DNA of 64,000 nt from CAVVJA01 sp963801715 (GCA_963801715.1 CAWDGB010000010.1:124001-188000), one strand, 5' to 3'. Shown: positions 44,656 through 53,487, numbered from the stretch's first letter. Made by a program: numbers and translations. Notes: generated by a model from the letters alone, not told the origin.

Positions 44656-45846
44656 ATGCTCGACGGCATGAGCGAGCAGGCCGCCGGCGTCGCGGAGGGC
44701 TTTGGGGCGGTGGCCGATGCGTTCCGCCGAAACTTTGAGGACCCGGGTGAAGACGCGGCCGCGGTCGCGGTGTTCCACCGGGGTGTGAAAGTCGTGGACC
44801 TGTGGGGCGGCACAGACGTGCTGCACCAGCGGCCGATGCCAGACGACGGTCTGATGATGGTCGCGTCCTGCAGCAAGGGAATCACCGCCACGGTCCTCGC
44901 CGTGCTGCTCGAGCGCGGCGAGCTCGATCCTGAGGACCGGGTCACGGCGTACTGGCCGGAGTTCGCCGCCGCCGGGAAGGACCAGGTCACCGTCGCGATG
45001 GTCGCTTCTCACACGGCCGGTCTGCCGTACCCGCCCCTGGGCACCGGGCTGCGTGGTCTGGACTTGCACCGTGGCGAGACCGTGACGCGCGCGTTGGCCG
45101 CCGCACATCCGTTGTGGAGACCGGGAACGGCAATGGCGTACCACCCCGTCACCTACGGCACGCTGCTGGACGAGCTCGTGCGTCGAGCGACCGGTGTGAG
45201 CATCGGCTCGCACGTCCGGAGATTGATTGCCGAGCCGCTCGGAGTGGACATGTGGATCGGCGCTCCCGAGGGGGTGATTCCTCGCGTGGTTCCCGGCCAG
45301 TGGGAGCAGAGCAGCCCCATGGAACCCGCGGAAGGGGACCCGGAGCCGGGCAGCTACGCGGCGCTGCGACGGCAGTTCCTGCTGGAGAACCCTCCGATGG
45401 ATCCGGACTTCTCCGACCCGGACGATGTGCGCGCGCACTATATGGCCGAGCGGCCGGCGGTGGGAGCGATCACGAACGCCCGCGCGTTGGCGACCATGTA
45501 CGCCGCCCTGGTCGGGCCCATAGGCGGGGTGCGCCTCATCACCGACCAAACTCGCATGGCCGTATCCCGCCCGCGAACCGACGATCTCGAGACGCTGATC
45601 GAAAGCGGGACCGCCGGACCGGACATCCGCTTCGGCGTCGGCTACCAGCTCGCCTCGCCGAGCATGCCCGGATTCGGGCCCAGCTCGTTCGGCCACACGG
45701 GCGCCGGAGGTCGTCTCGGCATCGCCGACCCCGACTACCACGTCGGCTTTGGCTACATCTGCAGTCGACTGCGAGACATCGGCGGTCACGGCGACGCGCG
45801 ATGGGCAAAACTGATTGCTGCCACGAGGACGTGTATCGAACGGTAG
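44656..45846 (+). CDS. Serine hydrolase (beta-lactamase/esterase EstB-like)
   Basis: A 396-residue protein. The active-site S-x2-K is in VASCSKGITATVL, a Tyr motif lies in YHPVTYGTLL, and the third element is HTGAGGRLGIA near the C-terminus (HTG in place of KTG). These are class-C-like esterase features. ATG at 44668 is an alternative start. Such proteins hydrolyse esters or amides; no signal peptide is seen, so it is probably cytosolic. It follows the VOC gene and ends just before palindrome copy 5. Confidence 0.87.
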   Translation: MLDGMSEQAAGVAEGFGAVADAFRRNFEDPGEDAAAVAVFHRGVKVVDLWGGTDVLHQRPMPDDGLMMVASCSKGITATVLAVLLERGELDPEDRVTAYWPEFAAAGKDQVTVAMVASHTAGLPYPPLGTGLRGLDLHRGETVTRALAAAHPLWRPGTAMAYHPVTYGTLLDELVRRATGVSIGSHVRRLIAEPLGVDMWIGAPEGVIPRVVPGQWEQSSPMEPAEGDPEPGSYAALRRQFLLENPPMDPDFSDPDDVRAHYMAERPAVGAITNARALATMYAALVGPIGGVRLITDQTRMAVSRPRTDDLETLIESGTAGPDIRFGVGYQLASPSMPGFGPSSFGHTGAGGRLGIADPDYHVGFGYICSRLRDIGGHGDARWAKLIAATRTCIER

Positions 45847-45857
45847 TAACCACTCGA

Positions 45858-45902
45858 TGATCTTGGACTTATCCGCGCTCCAGAGCCTTAAGTCCAAGAT
45901 CA
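45858..45902. repeat. Dispersed palindromic element, copy 5
   Basis: Perfect 14-bp arms TGATCTTGGACTTA and TAAGTCCAAGATCA; the loop contains a small inner symmetry GCTC-CA-GAGC. It sits between the convergent serine hydrolase (ending 45846) and ROK (ending 45930) genes. Confidence 0.88.
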
Positions 45903-45929
45903 CGACTATGGACTAGGAGGCAGAGCCGG

Positions 45930-47069
45930 TCAAATAGCGCTTCGGGAGATGATGTCCGTTCTGAGGTTGGCGACGGCGCTCGCCCGAGCACCGGTTAGGG
46001 CCGGTTCATCGGCGGCGAGCGCGGGTTGAATCGGAACCGTCCTTGGCTGTTGCGCAAAGGCACGTTGGATAGCCTCGATCATTCGGTCGGCGGTGCCCCA
46101 CGGTCCACCGATCACGATGATCTGCGGATCGCACAATGCGGTGGCAGCGGTCAGTACGCCGCATATCGCGACAGCCAGCGTGCGTGCGAGTTGACGTCCG
46201 CCGGGCACGGCGAGTTGGTCGCGCACCGTCGTGACGTCGATCGCGGTCGATCCGGCGTGACGCAGTCCCAGTTGCGCGAACACGGTGATGAACGAGACTG
46301 GCCGCCCGGAGGAGCCGGGCACAAGAACGTGGGCGATCTCACCGGCGAGCCCGCGATGGCCACGGCGAACTTCGGAGTCGGTGACGACCGCGCAGCCAAG
46401 GCCTTCGCCGAGGTGGAGATAGACGAAGTCGTTCAGCTCGGTGCCGTACTCCTGCTGCCGCACTTCGCGTTCGGCCCGCGCGGCCCAGTTGACATCGTTG
46501 TCGACGAGCACCGGACCGCTCACTACTGGCTGCAACGCAGCTGCCGGCGACATGGCGCCAAGAAGGAACGGCGCGTCGGGCAATTGCACGAGGGCGCCGG
46601 TGGCCCGATCTACCGGGTCGGCGGCGGCGACCACGGCCACGCGCACCGACTCGGCATCGAGTCCCTGCAGCGCTTCCCGCGCGGCCTTCTTGAGTCGGCG
46701 GGTGACGGACTGCGGCGTTGCCGGGCGGAGCAGCGGCTCGACGACCCGGTGACGCACGGCTCCGGATGGACTGACGGTCTCGGCGACGATGCCGTCCGGA
46801 GCGACGCTGACAGCAAGCGCGAGACCGACGTTGTCGGACAGCGCATAGTAGGTGCCGACGCCGCCCCGCCCGCTGGTTCGCTCGCCGGTGTCCTGCACCA
46901 GCCCAGCCTCCACGAGCCGCCGGATCGCCTCCGCGGCGGTCGGCTTGGACAACCCGGTCGCCACCGCAAGCTCGGCGCGGGTTAGACGTGGTGACTCCAT
47001 GAGCGCGCGGAGCACCGCCTCGTCGGAAAGCGATCGAAGCAACGCCAGCGACGGCTTCACGATGGTCAT
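45930..47069 (-). CDS. ROK-family transcriptional regulator
   Basis: A 379-residue regulator. A winged helix-turn-helix spans about residues 12-70 (LSDEAVLRALMESPRLTRAELAVATGLSKPTAAEAIRRL). The ROK sugar-kinase-like domain follows with VLVDNDVNWAARAE, VYLHLGEGLGCAVV and RGHRGLAGEIAH. The zinc Cys cluster of many ROK proteins is not evident. It is divergent from the DUF1479 gene; two symmetrical sites and a promoter lie between. It probably represses the DUF1479/MFS unit and responds to a sugar or similar ligand. Confidence 0.92.
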   Translation of the reverse strand: MTIVKPSLALLRSLSDEAVLRALMESPRLTRAELAVATGLSKPTAAEAIRRLVEAGLVQDTGERTSGRGGVGTYYALSDNVGLALAVSVAPDGIVAETVSPSGAVRHRVVEPLLRPATPQSVTRRLKKAAREALQGLDAESVRVAVVAAADPVDRATGALVQLPDAPFLLGAMSPAAALQPVVSGPVLVDNDVNWAARAEREVRQQEYGTELNDFVYLHLGEGLGCAVVTDSEVRRGHRGLAGEIAHVLVPGSSGRPVSFITVFAQLGLRHAGSTAIDVTTVRDQLAVPGGRQLARTLAVAICGVLTAATALCDPQIIVIGGPWGTADRMIEAIQRAFAQQPRTVPIQPALAADEPALTGARASAVANLRTDIISRSAI

Positions 47070-47087
47070 ACGACCAGCCTAGACGAC

Positions 47088-47108
47088 CCAGTAAGGAGAC
47101 TTGACTGG
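47088..47108. promoter_or_regulatory. ROK operator candidate O1
   Basis: A 21-bp imperfect palindrome with CCAGT and ACTGG ends and AAG/CTT inner arms. It covers the -35 box of the promoter at 47101-47129. Its core CAGTAAxGAGACTT is repeated in O2. Confidence 0.65.
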
Positions 47109-47129
47109 AGTGCGCAAATTGCCTACAGT
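47101..47129 (+). promoter_or_regulatory. Sigma-70-type promoter of the DUF1479 gene
   Basis: TTGACT at 47101-47106 and TACAGT at 47124-47129 are separated by 17 bp. They lie 36 bp upstream of the start codon at 47165. O1 overlaps the -35 box and O2 lies just downstream of the -10 box. Confidence 0.6.
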
Positions 47130-47132
47130 TTA

Positions 47133-47155
47133 TTCAGTAAAGAGACTTCACTGAA
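47133..47155. promoter_or_regulatory. ROK operator candidate O2
   Basis: A 23-bp imperfect palindrome with TTCAGT and ACTGAA ends and AAG/CTT inner positions. The centre is 46 bp from that of O1. It runs into the AAGGAG ribosome-binding site (47154-47159), so a bound repressor would cover the transcription start. Confidence 0.7.
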
Positions 47156-47164
47156 GGAGCTGGC

Positions 47165-48466
47165 ATGACTCGTATCTCTGCCGCCGACTCGACATGGCTG
47201 CCGTCGCTTCCGCATTGGGAAACCATTCCGGACGAGCTTCCGGCCGCCATCCGCACGATCAAGCAGGCTCTGCAAGCGCGCATCGCCGGATCCGGACGGA
47301 CCGTCGAGGAGGTCTTTGCGGTCATCGAGGCGCGGGTGCGCGCAGAGGTAGCGGACATCGCGGCGGCGAAGGCGCGCGGGGAGAGCGTCTGGCCGGTCAT
47401 CGACTACGCGGACATCGCCGCCGGCACCGTGAGCGCCGAGCAGCAGGCATATCTGCGTCGGCGCGGTTGCCTGATCGTCCGCGGGCACTTCGACCGCGAT
47501 GCGGCGCTGGCATGGGACCGCGACATCGTCGACTACGTCGAGTCCAACCGGTTCTTCGAGAACTACCGGGGCCCAGGCGACGACTTCTTCGGAAGCGTCG
47601 GCTCCAAGCCTGAGATCTACCCGATCTATTGGTCCCGGGCGCAGATGCAGGCCCGGCAAAGCGACCGCACGGCGACCGTCCAAGCGTTCCTCAACCGCCA
47701 CTGGCGCCACGAGTCCGACGGGGTGCAATGGTTCGACCCGGACCGCGACTCGCTCTACCCGGACCGGATCCGCCGCCGTCCCGAAGGAGCCAACTCGAAC
47801 GGTTTGGGCACCCACCTCGACCCGGGAACCCTCGACCTATGGATGACCCAGGCCTACCAGCAGGCATTCCGGCATCTGTTCGACGGTACCGTCGAGCAGT
47901 ACGACCCGTGGGATGCGAGCCACCGCACCGCCGGCCCGCAGTACCCCGGGTCGACGATGTGCTCAGCCTTCCGCACCTTCCAGGGCTGGACGGCGCTGTC
48001 GGACATGGACCACGACCAAGGCGTGCTGCACACCGTGCCGATTCCCGAAGCCATGGGATACCTAATGCTGCGTCCGCTGCTCTCGGACGTCCCCGAGGAC
48101 GACATGTGCGGCGTCACCATCAACCGAGTCTTCCCCGCGAGCCGGCAATGGCACTCCGTGCTGCTCGAGGCCCTTACCGGTATCCCTGACGTCAAGGCCG
48201 GCGACTCGGTCTGGTGGCACTGCGACATGATCCACTCCGTCGCTCCGGTGCAGGACCAGAAGGGCTGGGGCAATGTCATGTACATCCCCGCCGCCCCGTG
48301 GTGCCCGCGCAACGAGGCCTACGCCGCCTCCGTGCGGGAAGCATTCATCACCGGCTCCAGTCCCTCAGACTTTCCGGACGAGAACTATGAGCGTGCGTGG
48401 CCCAACCGGTTCCGCTTCGACGATCTGAACGCTGTCGGCCGCCGCGGCCTCGGCATCGATGACTGA
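47165..48466 (+). CDS. DUF1479 (YbiU-like) Fe/2-oxoglutarate-type oxygenase family protein
   Basis: A 433-residue protein with AAGGAG 5 nt before ATG. It has the DUF1479 order: N-terminal helices, RGCLIVRGHFDRDAALAWD, GSKPEIYPIYWSRAQMQAR, then the iron-type motif H217-x-D219 in LGTHLDPGT and a distal His357 in HCDMIHSVAP. These are the facial-triad positions of Fe(II)/2-oxoglutarate dioxygenases. The natural substrate of the family is not established. It is controlled by the ROK operators upstream and followed by an MFS transporter gene. Confidence 0.87.
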   Translation: MTRISAADSTWLPSLPHWETIPDELPAAIRTIKQALQARIAGSGRTVEEVFAVIEARVRAEVADIAAAKARGESVWPVIDYADIAAGTVSAEQQAYLRRRGCLIVRGHFDRDAALAWDRDIVDYVESNRFFENYRGPGDDFFGSVGSKPEIYPIYWSRAQMQARQSDRTATVQAFLNRHWRHESDGVQWFDPDRDSLYPDRIRRRPEGANSNGLGTHLDPGTLDLWMTQAYQQAFRHLFDGTVEQYDPWDASHRTAGPQYPGSTMCSAFRTFQGWTALSDMDHDQGVLHTVPIPEAMGYLMLRPLLSDVPEDDMCGVTINRVFPASRQWHSVLLEALTGIPDVKAGDSVWWHCDMIHSVAPVQDQKGWGNVMYIPAAPWCPRNEAYAASVREAFITGSSPSDFPDENYERAWPNRFRFDDLNAVGRRGLGIDD

Positions 48467-48639
48467 CCAACCGCAGTAGGCCTCAATATCGAAATCACGC
48501 CTCGGTCCTCCGATTGGCGGACTCCGCATTCACCCCCGAGAGGGTCCGGTCAGATGTCATGGCGGGGCTGACCACGGGGACAGGCTTGGGACAGATGTCG
48601 GTAGAGATCCGACACACCACAAGTCTTCGGAGGAGCCCG

Positions 48640-50025
48640 ATGTCCACCCTGGCGTCTACTGCGGCCGCGCCCCCGGCGCGGGGCCGCACCGGTCGCGCTT
48701 CGAACGGCGCCACGCATGCGACATCCGCCGCGGGCGAGCCGTCGCAGTCCACGAGCCGGATCGCGCTGGCCAGCATGGTCGGTACCACGATCGAGTACTA
48801 CGACTACCTCATCTTCGGCACCGCGGCCGCTCTCGTCTTCGGCCAGGTCTTCTTTCCCCAGCTAGGCGGGGCGACTGGCGCCCTCGCCGCGCTGGCCTCA
48901 CTTGCCGTCGCCTTCATCTTCCGGCCGGTCGGCTCGGTGCTGTTCGGCCACATCGGTGATCGGCTGGGCCGCAAGAGCACTTTGATCATTACCTTGCTGC
49001 TGATGGGAATCAGCACAGTTGGGGTCGGCCTGCTGCCCAGCGCCGCGAGTATCGGCATAGCCGCCCCGATCCTGCTGGTGCTGTTGCGGGCCTTCCAGGG
49101 TCTGGCCGTCGGCGGTGAGTGGGCCGGTGCCGCGCTGTTCGCCGCGGAGAGCGCCCCCACGCACCGGCGCGGGCGGTTCGGCGCATTTCCCCAGCTTGGC
49201 GCCACGTTGGCGTTCGTTCTCTCGGGCCTCACGTTCCTGATCATCTATTTGATCGTCGGTGAGGCCGATGGCGCGTTCCTCGAATGGGGCTGGCGGGTGC
49301 CGTTTCTGCTCAGCGGCGTGCTGATTGCCATCGGGCTGTGGGTGCGGCTGCGCACGACCGAGACGCCGGTCTTCGCCGCAACCGCTCCAACCGAGCGCCG
49401 AGCGGCGATGCCCTTCGCCGAGGTCTGGCGCCGCCAGCCGCGGACCGTGCTACTGACAGTTGGCGTTATGACCGGGATCTTCGCCTGCATCTCGATTGGA
49501 TCCGTATACCTCACCAGCTACGCCACCGGCGCGAGCGGGCTGGGCCTGAGCGAGCCGACAGTGTTGCTCATGACCATTGTGGCCGGGGTAGCAGCGGCGC
49601 TGACCACGGTCCTCTCGGCGCGGTGGTCCGACCGAATCGGCCGGCGGCGGATCATCCTCAGTGCCTCTGTGGCCCTGATCGGCTGGTCCCTGGCGATGTT
49701 CCCGCTGATGGGGACCGGCTCGGTGGCAGCCTTCGGGACCGGACTCGTCGTCTTCATGGCCCTGGTGGGCCTCGCCTACGGGCCGGTCGCAGCGTACCTG
49801 CCCGAAGCGTTCCCCACCGCGTATCGCTACACCGGCACTGGGCTGACCTACAACCTGGGCGGGGTGGCCGGTGGCGGAGTGGCCTTGGTAGTCGCCCCGA
49901 TGCTGGCCGGCTCTGGGGCCGGAACGCTGGCGATCGGGATCTACCTTGCCGTGATGATGGTCATCACCGCTGGGTGCATGCTGGCCCTGCCTGAGACCAA
50001 GGATGCGTCACTGACCGCAGCCTGA
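48640..50025 (+). CDS. MFS transporter, metabolite:H+ symporter type
   Basis: A 461-residue inner-membrane protein. ATG at 48640 follows GGAGGAG; the frame before it is not supported. It has about 12 hydrophobic helices and MHS-type signatures: IEYYDYLIFGTAAALVFG in helix 1, GHIGDRLGRKSTL in loop 2-3, RAFQGLAVGGEWAGA, and ARWSDRIGRRRIIL in the second half. It imports an organic acid, betaine or similar metabolite with protons. It lies 173 bp after the DUF1479 gene and probably supplies that enzyme. Confidence 0.9.
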   Translation: MSTLASTAAAPPARGRTGRASNGATHATSAAGEPSQSTSRIALASMVGTTIEYYDYLIFGTAAALVFGQVFFPQLGGATGALAALASLAVAFIFRPVGSVLFGHIGDRLGRKSTLIITLLLMGISTVGVGLLPSAASIGIAAPILLVLLRAFQGLAVGGEWAGAALFAAESAPTHRRGRFGAFPQLGATLAFVLSGLTFLIIYLIVGEADGAFLEWGWRVPFLLSGVLIAIGLWVRLRTTETPVFAATAPTERRAAMPFAEVWRRQPRTVLLTVGVMTGIFACISIGSVYLTSYATGASGLGLSEPTVLLMTIVAGVAAALTTVLSARWSDRIGRRRIILSASVALIGWSLAMFPLMGTGSVAAFGTGLVVFMALVGLAYGPVAAYLPEAFPTAYRYTGTGLTYNLGGVAGGGVALVVAPMLAGSGAGTLAIGIYLAVMMVITAGCMLALPETKDASLTAA

Positions 50026-50075
50026 TCGCCCGACCCGTTGAGCCCGCGGTAATCAGGAGCCGGTCGCACCGCCTG

Positions 50076-51101
50076 TCACAGTTGGGCCGCCAGTTGGCGC
50101 ATGATGGTCTCGGCGGGATCGGTTGTCGCGGCCCGGTAGCCGGTCCCAGCCCAGAGGTGGACCAGCTCGGGATCGCCGGCCGCCGCGGCGGCCCGGCGTA
50201 CCGGGCTCGTCAAGTGGTGCAGCGCCGGATAGCCGAGCGGCGCGACAGCGTCGTATCGGTCAATGAACGTATTGCGCAGCCCCCTTGCCGGCCGTCCAGT
50301 GAACGCCCTAGTGACAAGGGTTATCCGGTCGCCTGCGGACAGCGCGGCACGATGCGCGTCGGACGTACCGGCCTCCGGCGAGAGCATCAACACAGTGCCG
50401 ACCGCCACCGCAGCGGCCCCGGCGGTGAGGGCGGCACGAGCAGTGGCGGCATCGGCGATCCCGCCCGCCGCGATGATCGGCAGCTCGGATGCCGCGCTGA
50501 CCCCGGCGAGCAGCTGATCGAGACAAGCGTGCGACGACGGCGGTTCGCGCGGTGTGAGTGTGCCCGAATGGCCGCCGGCAGCCGGTGACTGTACGGCCAG
50601 GGCATCGACACCGGCCGCTTCGGCCAGACGCGCTTCGTCGGCGGACGTGACGGTCTGCACCAGGATGCTGCCCGCAGCGTGGAGCGCATCGAGAACGGCC
50701 AGTTCCGGAACGCCGAACGTGAACGAGACAACCGGGACTGGCGCATCGATGAGCAGGTCAACCTTGTCCCGCCAGCCATCGTCGTCCTCGACCGGATCCT
50801 CGGGCAGCGCGACGCCGAGCCGGTCGGCATCGGCGCGCAGCCGCTCGCGATAGGCGCGATAGGCCGTGCGATCGACCGGAACCGGATTGGGCGCGAACAG
50901 GTTCACCCCGAGGTGAGACGTTTGCCGGCGAACCGCACCGATTTTCGTCTTGAGCGTCTCGGCGGATAGGTACCCGGCGGCGAGAAACCCGATGCCGCCC
51001 GCTCGATGTGCGGCCACAACGAGCTCCGGAGTAGTTGGGCCGCCAGCCATGGGCGCGGCAACGATCGGCACGGACAACCCAAGCTCGCTCAACAACGCCA
51101 T
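50076..51101 (-). CDS. Nitronate monooxygenase (2-nitropropane dioxygenase-like)
   Basis: A 341-residue FMN-dependent TIM barrel. It shows VPIVAAPMAGGPTTPELVVAAHRAGGIGFL, GVNLFAPNP, VSFTFGVP, and the active-site segment SPAAGGHSGT with the conserved His. FMN phosphate binding is by IIAAGGIADAATARAAL and VGTVLM. It oxidises alkyl nitronates, or acts on propionate-3-nitronate, a plant toxin (family knowledge). It converges on the MFS gene and leads leftward after the SnoaL gene with a 56-bp gap. Confidence 0.9.
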   Translation of the reverse strand: MALLSELGLSVPIVAAPMAGGPTTPELVVAAHRAGGIGFLAAGYLSAETLKTKIGAVRRQTSHLGVNLFAPNPVPVDRTAYRAYRERLRADADRLGVALPEDPVEDDDGWRDKVDLLIDAPVPVVSFTFGVPELAVLDALHAAGSILVQTVTSADEARLAEAAGVDALAVQSPAAGGHSGTLTPREPPSSHACLDQLLAGVSAASELPIIAAGGIADAATARAALTAGAAAVAVGTVLMLSPEAGTSDAHRAALSAGDRITLVTRAFTGRPARGLRNTFIDRYDAVAPLGYPALHHLTSPVRRAAAAAGDPELVHLWAGTGYRAATTDPAETIMRQLAAQL

Positions 51102-51157
51102 AAATCGATGGTCCTATTGATCGGGGTTTGACGGGCCATGCCGAGCAGCCCAGGCGC

Positions 51158-51655
51158 TCACGGGTCCGCAGATGCGCCGAGCTTCTGGCGCACGCGCGCG
51201 GCCGCGAGGTTTAGTACGTTCCGGTTGCCGCGGTTCCAGGTCACGATCAGCTTCTTCCCGCTGATCCGCCAGTCTGAGCCGTCCCGCACGAGGCGGTCGG
51301 AGTAGTAGCCGCCGAGCGTGAACGAGTTGTCGCCGTCGGCGTTGGTCAAAAAGTGTTCGGCCTGTACGTAGATCGAGATATCGGCGGTGTCGTCGGTGAC
51401 CGTGACCAGCGGGTTGTAGAGGCAATGCTGGCTGGCGTCGAGTCCGGGGAACAGCGCCTTGGCCCGGTCGACCCAGTCATCGGCGCGCACGCGTCCGACG
51501 TTTTCCGCCCGGTACGAGCTGTAGTCGAGGTCGATCTCGTCGGTGAATACTGAGCGATAAGCGTCCCAATCGCGCTGGTCAATCGCGGCGGCGAAGCGGT
51601 AGAGGGTGCGGCAGACGGCCAGTTCGTCCGCTGGATCGGGCGCGCCCGCCGACAT
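51158..51655 (-). CDS. SnoaL-like protein (NTF2 fold)
   Basis: A 165-residue protein. ATG at 51655 is preferred (GGAGG about 8 nt upstream). Pattern: ELAVCRTLYRFAAAIDQRDW, VFTDEIDLDYSSYRAENVGRV, QHCLYNPLVTVTDDTADISIYVQAEH, and FTLGGYYSDRLVRDGSDWRISG. It is the classical SnoaL/ring-hydroxylating beta-subunit-like fold. It diverges from the hydrolase gene by 79 bp. Its precise role is unknown. Confidence 0.84.
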   Translation of the reverse strand: MSAGAPDPADELAVCRTLYRFAAAIDQRDWDAYRSVFTDEIDLDYSSYRAENVGRVRADDWVDRAKALFPGLDASQHCLYNPLVTVTDDTADISIYVQAEHFLTNADGDNSFTLGGYYSDRLVRDGSDWRISGKKLIVTWNRGNRNVLNLAAARVRQKLGASADP

Positions 51656-51734
51656 CGGTCCCACCTCCGCGCAGGTCGCGTTACTGTACCGCCTATCTTG
51701 TAAGCCGCCGAGATGCGCACGAAAGGGTGTCCGG

Positions 51735-52607
51735 GTGGTCGAGAACCGTGACGTGCCACCGGGGGGTGCCGCGACCGACGCTTACCGGCCGCGGGTTCGA
51801 TCGGTCGTTCTGCCGGCGGGCAGGGTCAAAGTGGCCGAGGTTGGGTCGGGGCCTCCGCTGCTCCTGATCAACGGTATCGGTGCGAGTCTCGAGACATGGC
51901 GGCCGCTGGCCCGGCGGTTATCCGCCAGCCGTCGCCTCATCCTGTTCGACGTGCCCGGCACTGGCGGATCCGGACGGTTGCGTACACCTTTGCGCATGCC
52001 GGGGATGGCCCGGCTCGCCGTGGAGCTGCTCGATCAACTGGGCGACGAACGGGTCGACGTGCTCGGTTATTCATGGGGCGGTGCTGTTGCGCAGCAGCTC
52101 GCGCGGGACGCCCCGAAACGAGTGCGCGGACTGGTCCTGGTCGCGACGTCGCCCGGGCGTGGCGGCAAGACGCCGTTGTTACCCCTGTTGGCGCTGATGG
52201 GCGCTCCGTTGCAGCTCGTGTCCGGCACGTATCTCTCGCGTATCGCACCGGTCATCTTCGGCGGCGACCTGGGGCGTACGGGCAGTGCCCCGCGCAGCGG
52301 GGCACAGTCGCCGTGGGATCAGCTGCCCACGCGACTTGGCTACACGCAACAGATCTACGCGATCAGCGGTTGGACGAGCTTGCCGTGGCTGGCCCGGATC
52401 ACTGCGCCGACCTTGGTCATCAGCGGTGCTGCCGATCCACTGGTACCCGTGGAGAACGCGCGCCTGCTCGCCAGTCGAATTCCGGGGGCTCGCTTGTCCA
52501 TCGTCGCTGATGGCGGTCATCTGTGGCTGCTGGAACATGCGAAGACCGCGGCAGTACTGATCGACGAATTCCTATCCCGCAACGAATCGTCCAGGAGACA
52601 CGCATGA
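51735..52607 (+). CDS. Alpha/beta-fold hydrolase
   Basis: A 290-residue protein starting at GTG after GAAAGGG. The oxyanion region is LLLINGIGASLETW, the nucleophile Ser is in VLGYSWGGAV, the Asp is in ISGAADPLVPVENA, and the His is in VADGGHLWLLE. This complete triad fits esterases, C-C bond hydrolases and short-chain PHA depolymerase-like enzymes. Its stop overlaps the MaoC-type gene, so it likely handles a thioester or lactone of the same pathway. Confidence 0.87.
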   Translation: MVENRDVPPGGAATDAYRPRVRSVVLPAGRVKVAEVGSGPPLLLINGIGASLETWRPLARRLSASRRLILFDVPGTGGSGRLRTPLRMPGMARLAVELLDQLGDERVDVLGYSWGGAVAQQLARDAPKRVRGLVLVATSPGRGGKTPLLPLLALMGAPLQLVSGTYLSRIAPVIFGGDLGRTGSAPRSGAQSPWDQLPTRLGYTQQIYAISGWTSLPWLARITAPTLVISGAADPLVPVENARLLASRIPGARLSIVADGGHLWLLEHAKTAAVLIDEFLSRNESSRRHA

Positions 52608-53047
52608 CACAACCAATCAGCCCGGCCGTCGGCGACCGCGGCGAGCCGTTCGAGCTGGTGGTCGAGCCAGGCAAGATCCGCGAATTCGCCCGAGCGACAA
52701 AGGCGCGCGACCCGAACTGGTTCGGCGCCGACGCGATATCGCCGCCGACCTTCCTCACCACTGACCGGTTCTGGGGTGGCCCGGACAGTCACGTGCTGGA
52801 ACGAGGTGCTATCGACTGGTCGCGCGTCCTGCACGGCGAGGAGGAGTACACGTTCTACGGGCGGCCGCCGGCTGCCGGCGAGACGTTGACCGCACGCCAA
52901 GAAGTAGTCGACGTCTTCGAAAAGGCGGGCCGGCGTGGCGGAGACATGAGGTTCATCATTGTCCGCACCGAGTATCGCAATGCGGCTGGCGATCTTGTCG
53001 CCGACGTGCGCCACACGGTGATTGAGACGAGCAAGGCGGCGACATGA
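52604..53047 (+). CDS. MaoC-like (FAS1-type) dehydratase subunit A
   Basis: A 147-residue hot-dog fold protein. It has FELVVEPGKIREFARATKARDPNWF, ISPPTFLTT, then RGAIDWSRVLHGEEEYTFYGRPPAAGETLTARQ. This corresponds to the substrate-binding hot-dog half of HadA/MaoC heterodimers (family knowledge). It overlaps both neighbours by 4 bp. With the next gene it should form an R-specific enoyl-CoA/ACP hydratase. Confidence 0.85.
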   Translation: MTQPISPAVGDRGEPFELVVEPGKIREFARATKARDPNWFGADAISPPTFLTTDRFWGGPDSHVLERGAIDWSRVLHGEEEYTFYGRPPAAGETLTARQEVVDVFEKAGRRGGDMRFIIVRTEYRNAAGDLVADVRHTVIETSKAAT

Positions 53048-53451
53048 GCGAGATCGATCCGGCCACGCTTCAGGTCGGCCATACGTTGCCGGAACTGGTC
53101 GACGAGCCGCTCACCCGCACCGACTTCGTCCGCTACCAGGGGGCGAGCGGCGACATGAACCCCATCCACCACGACGAGGGCTATGCGCGAAGCGCCGGGT
53201 TTCCGACGGTGTTCGCAGTGGGCATGCTCGGGGCCGGGATCCTGGGTACCTACGTCGCGGAGCTGTTCGGGCCGGAGAACGTTCGCAAGTTCAAGGTGCA
53301 GTTCCGGGAACAGGCATGGCCGGACGATGTTCTCACCTACACCGGCACGGTCGTCGCGCGCAGCGAGAACGAGTTGTATCTGGAGCTCGCGGCGACGCGA
53401 CAGACCGGCGGCGTTCACTTGCGCGGCTGGGCCACCGTCCTTGCCGGATAG
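53044..53451 (+). CDS. MaoC-like dehydratase subunit B
   Basis: A 135-residue hot-dog protein carrying the catalytic D-x4-H: GDMNPIHHDEGYA, followed by FAVGMLGAGIL and KVQFREQAWPDDVL. It supplies the active site that subunit A lacks. Together they hydrate a 2-enoyl thioester to the R-3-hydroxy form. The overlap with subunit A fixes the stoichiometry of synthesis. Confidence 0.9.
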   Translation: MSEIDPATLQVGHTLPELVDEPLTRTDFVRYQGASGDMNPIHHDEGYARSAGFPTVFAVGMLGAGILGTYVAELFGPENVRKFKVQFREQAWPDDVLTYTGTVVARSENELYLELAATRQTGGVHLRGWATVLAG

Positions 53452-53487
53452 CCGCTCAGGTTGTGCTGCCGATGGCACACTGACCGA

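Noticed and set aside
1197..45902. Reading the five palindromes as a CRISPR-type array
   Set aside because: Copies are 1.8 to 17 kb apart, with variable loops and no regular spacers or cas genes.
44329..45903. A 524-codon open frame on the - strand
   Set aside because: It is the shadow of the serine hydrolase and runs into the palindromic repeat. It shows no domain-like blocks.
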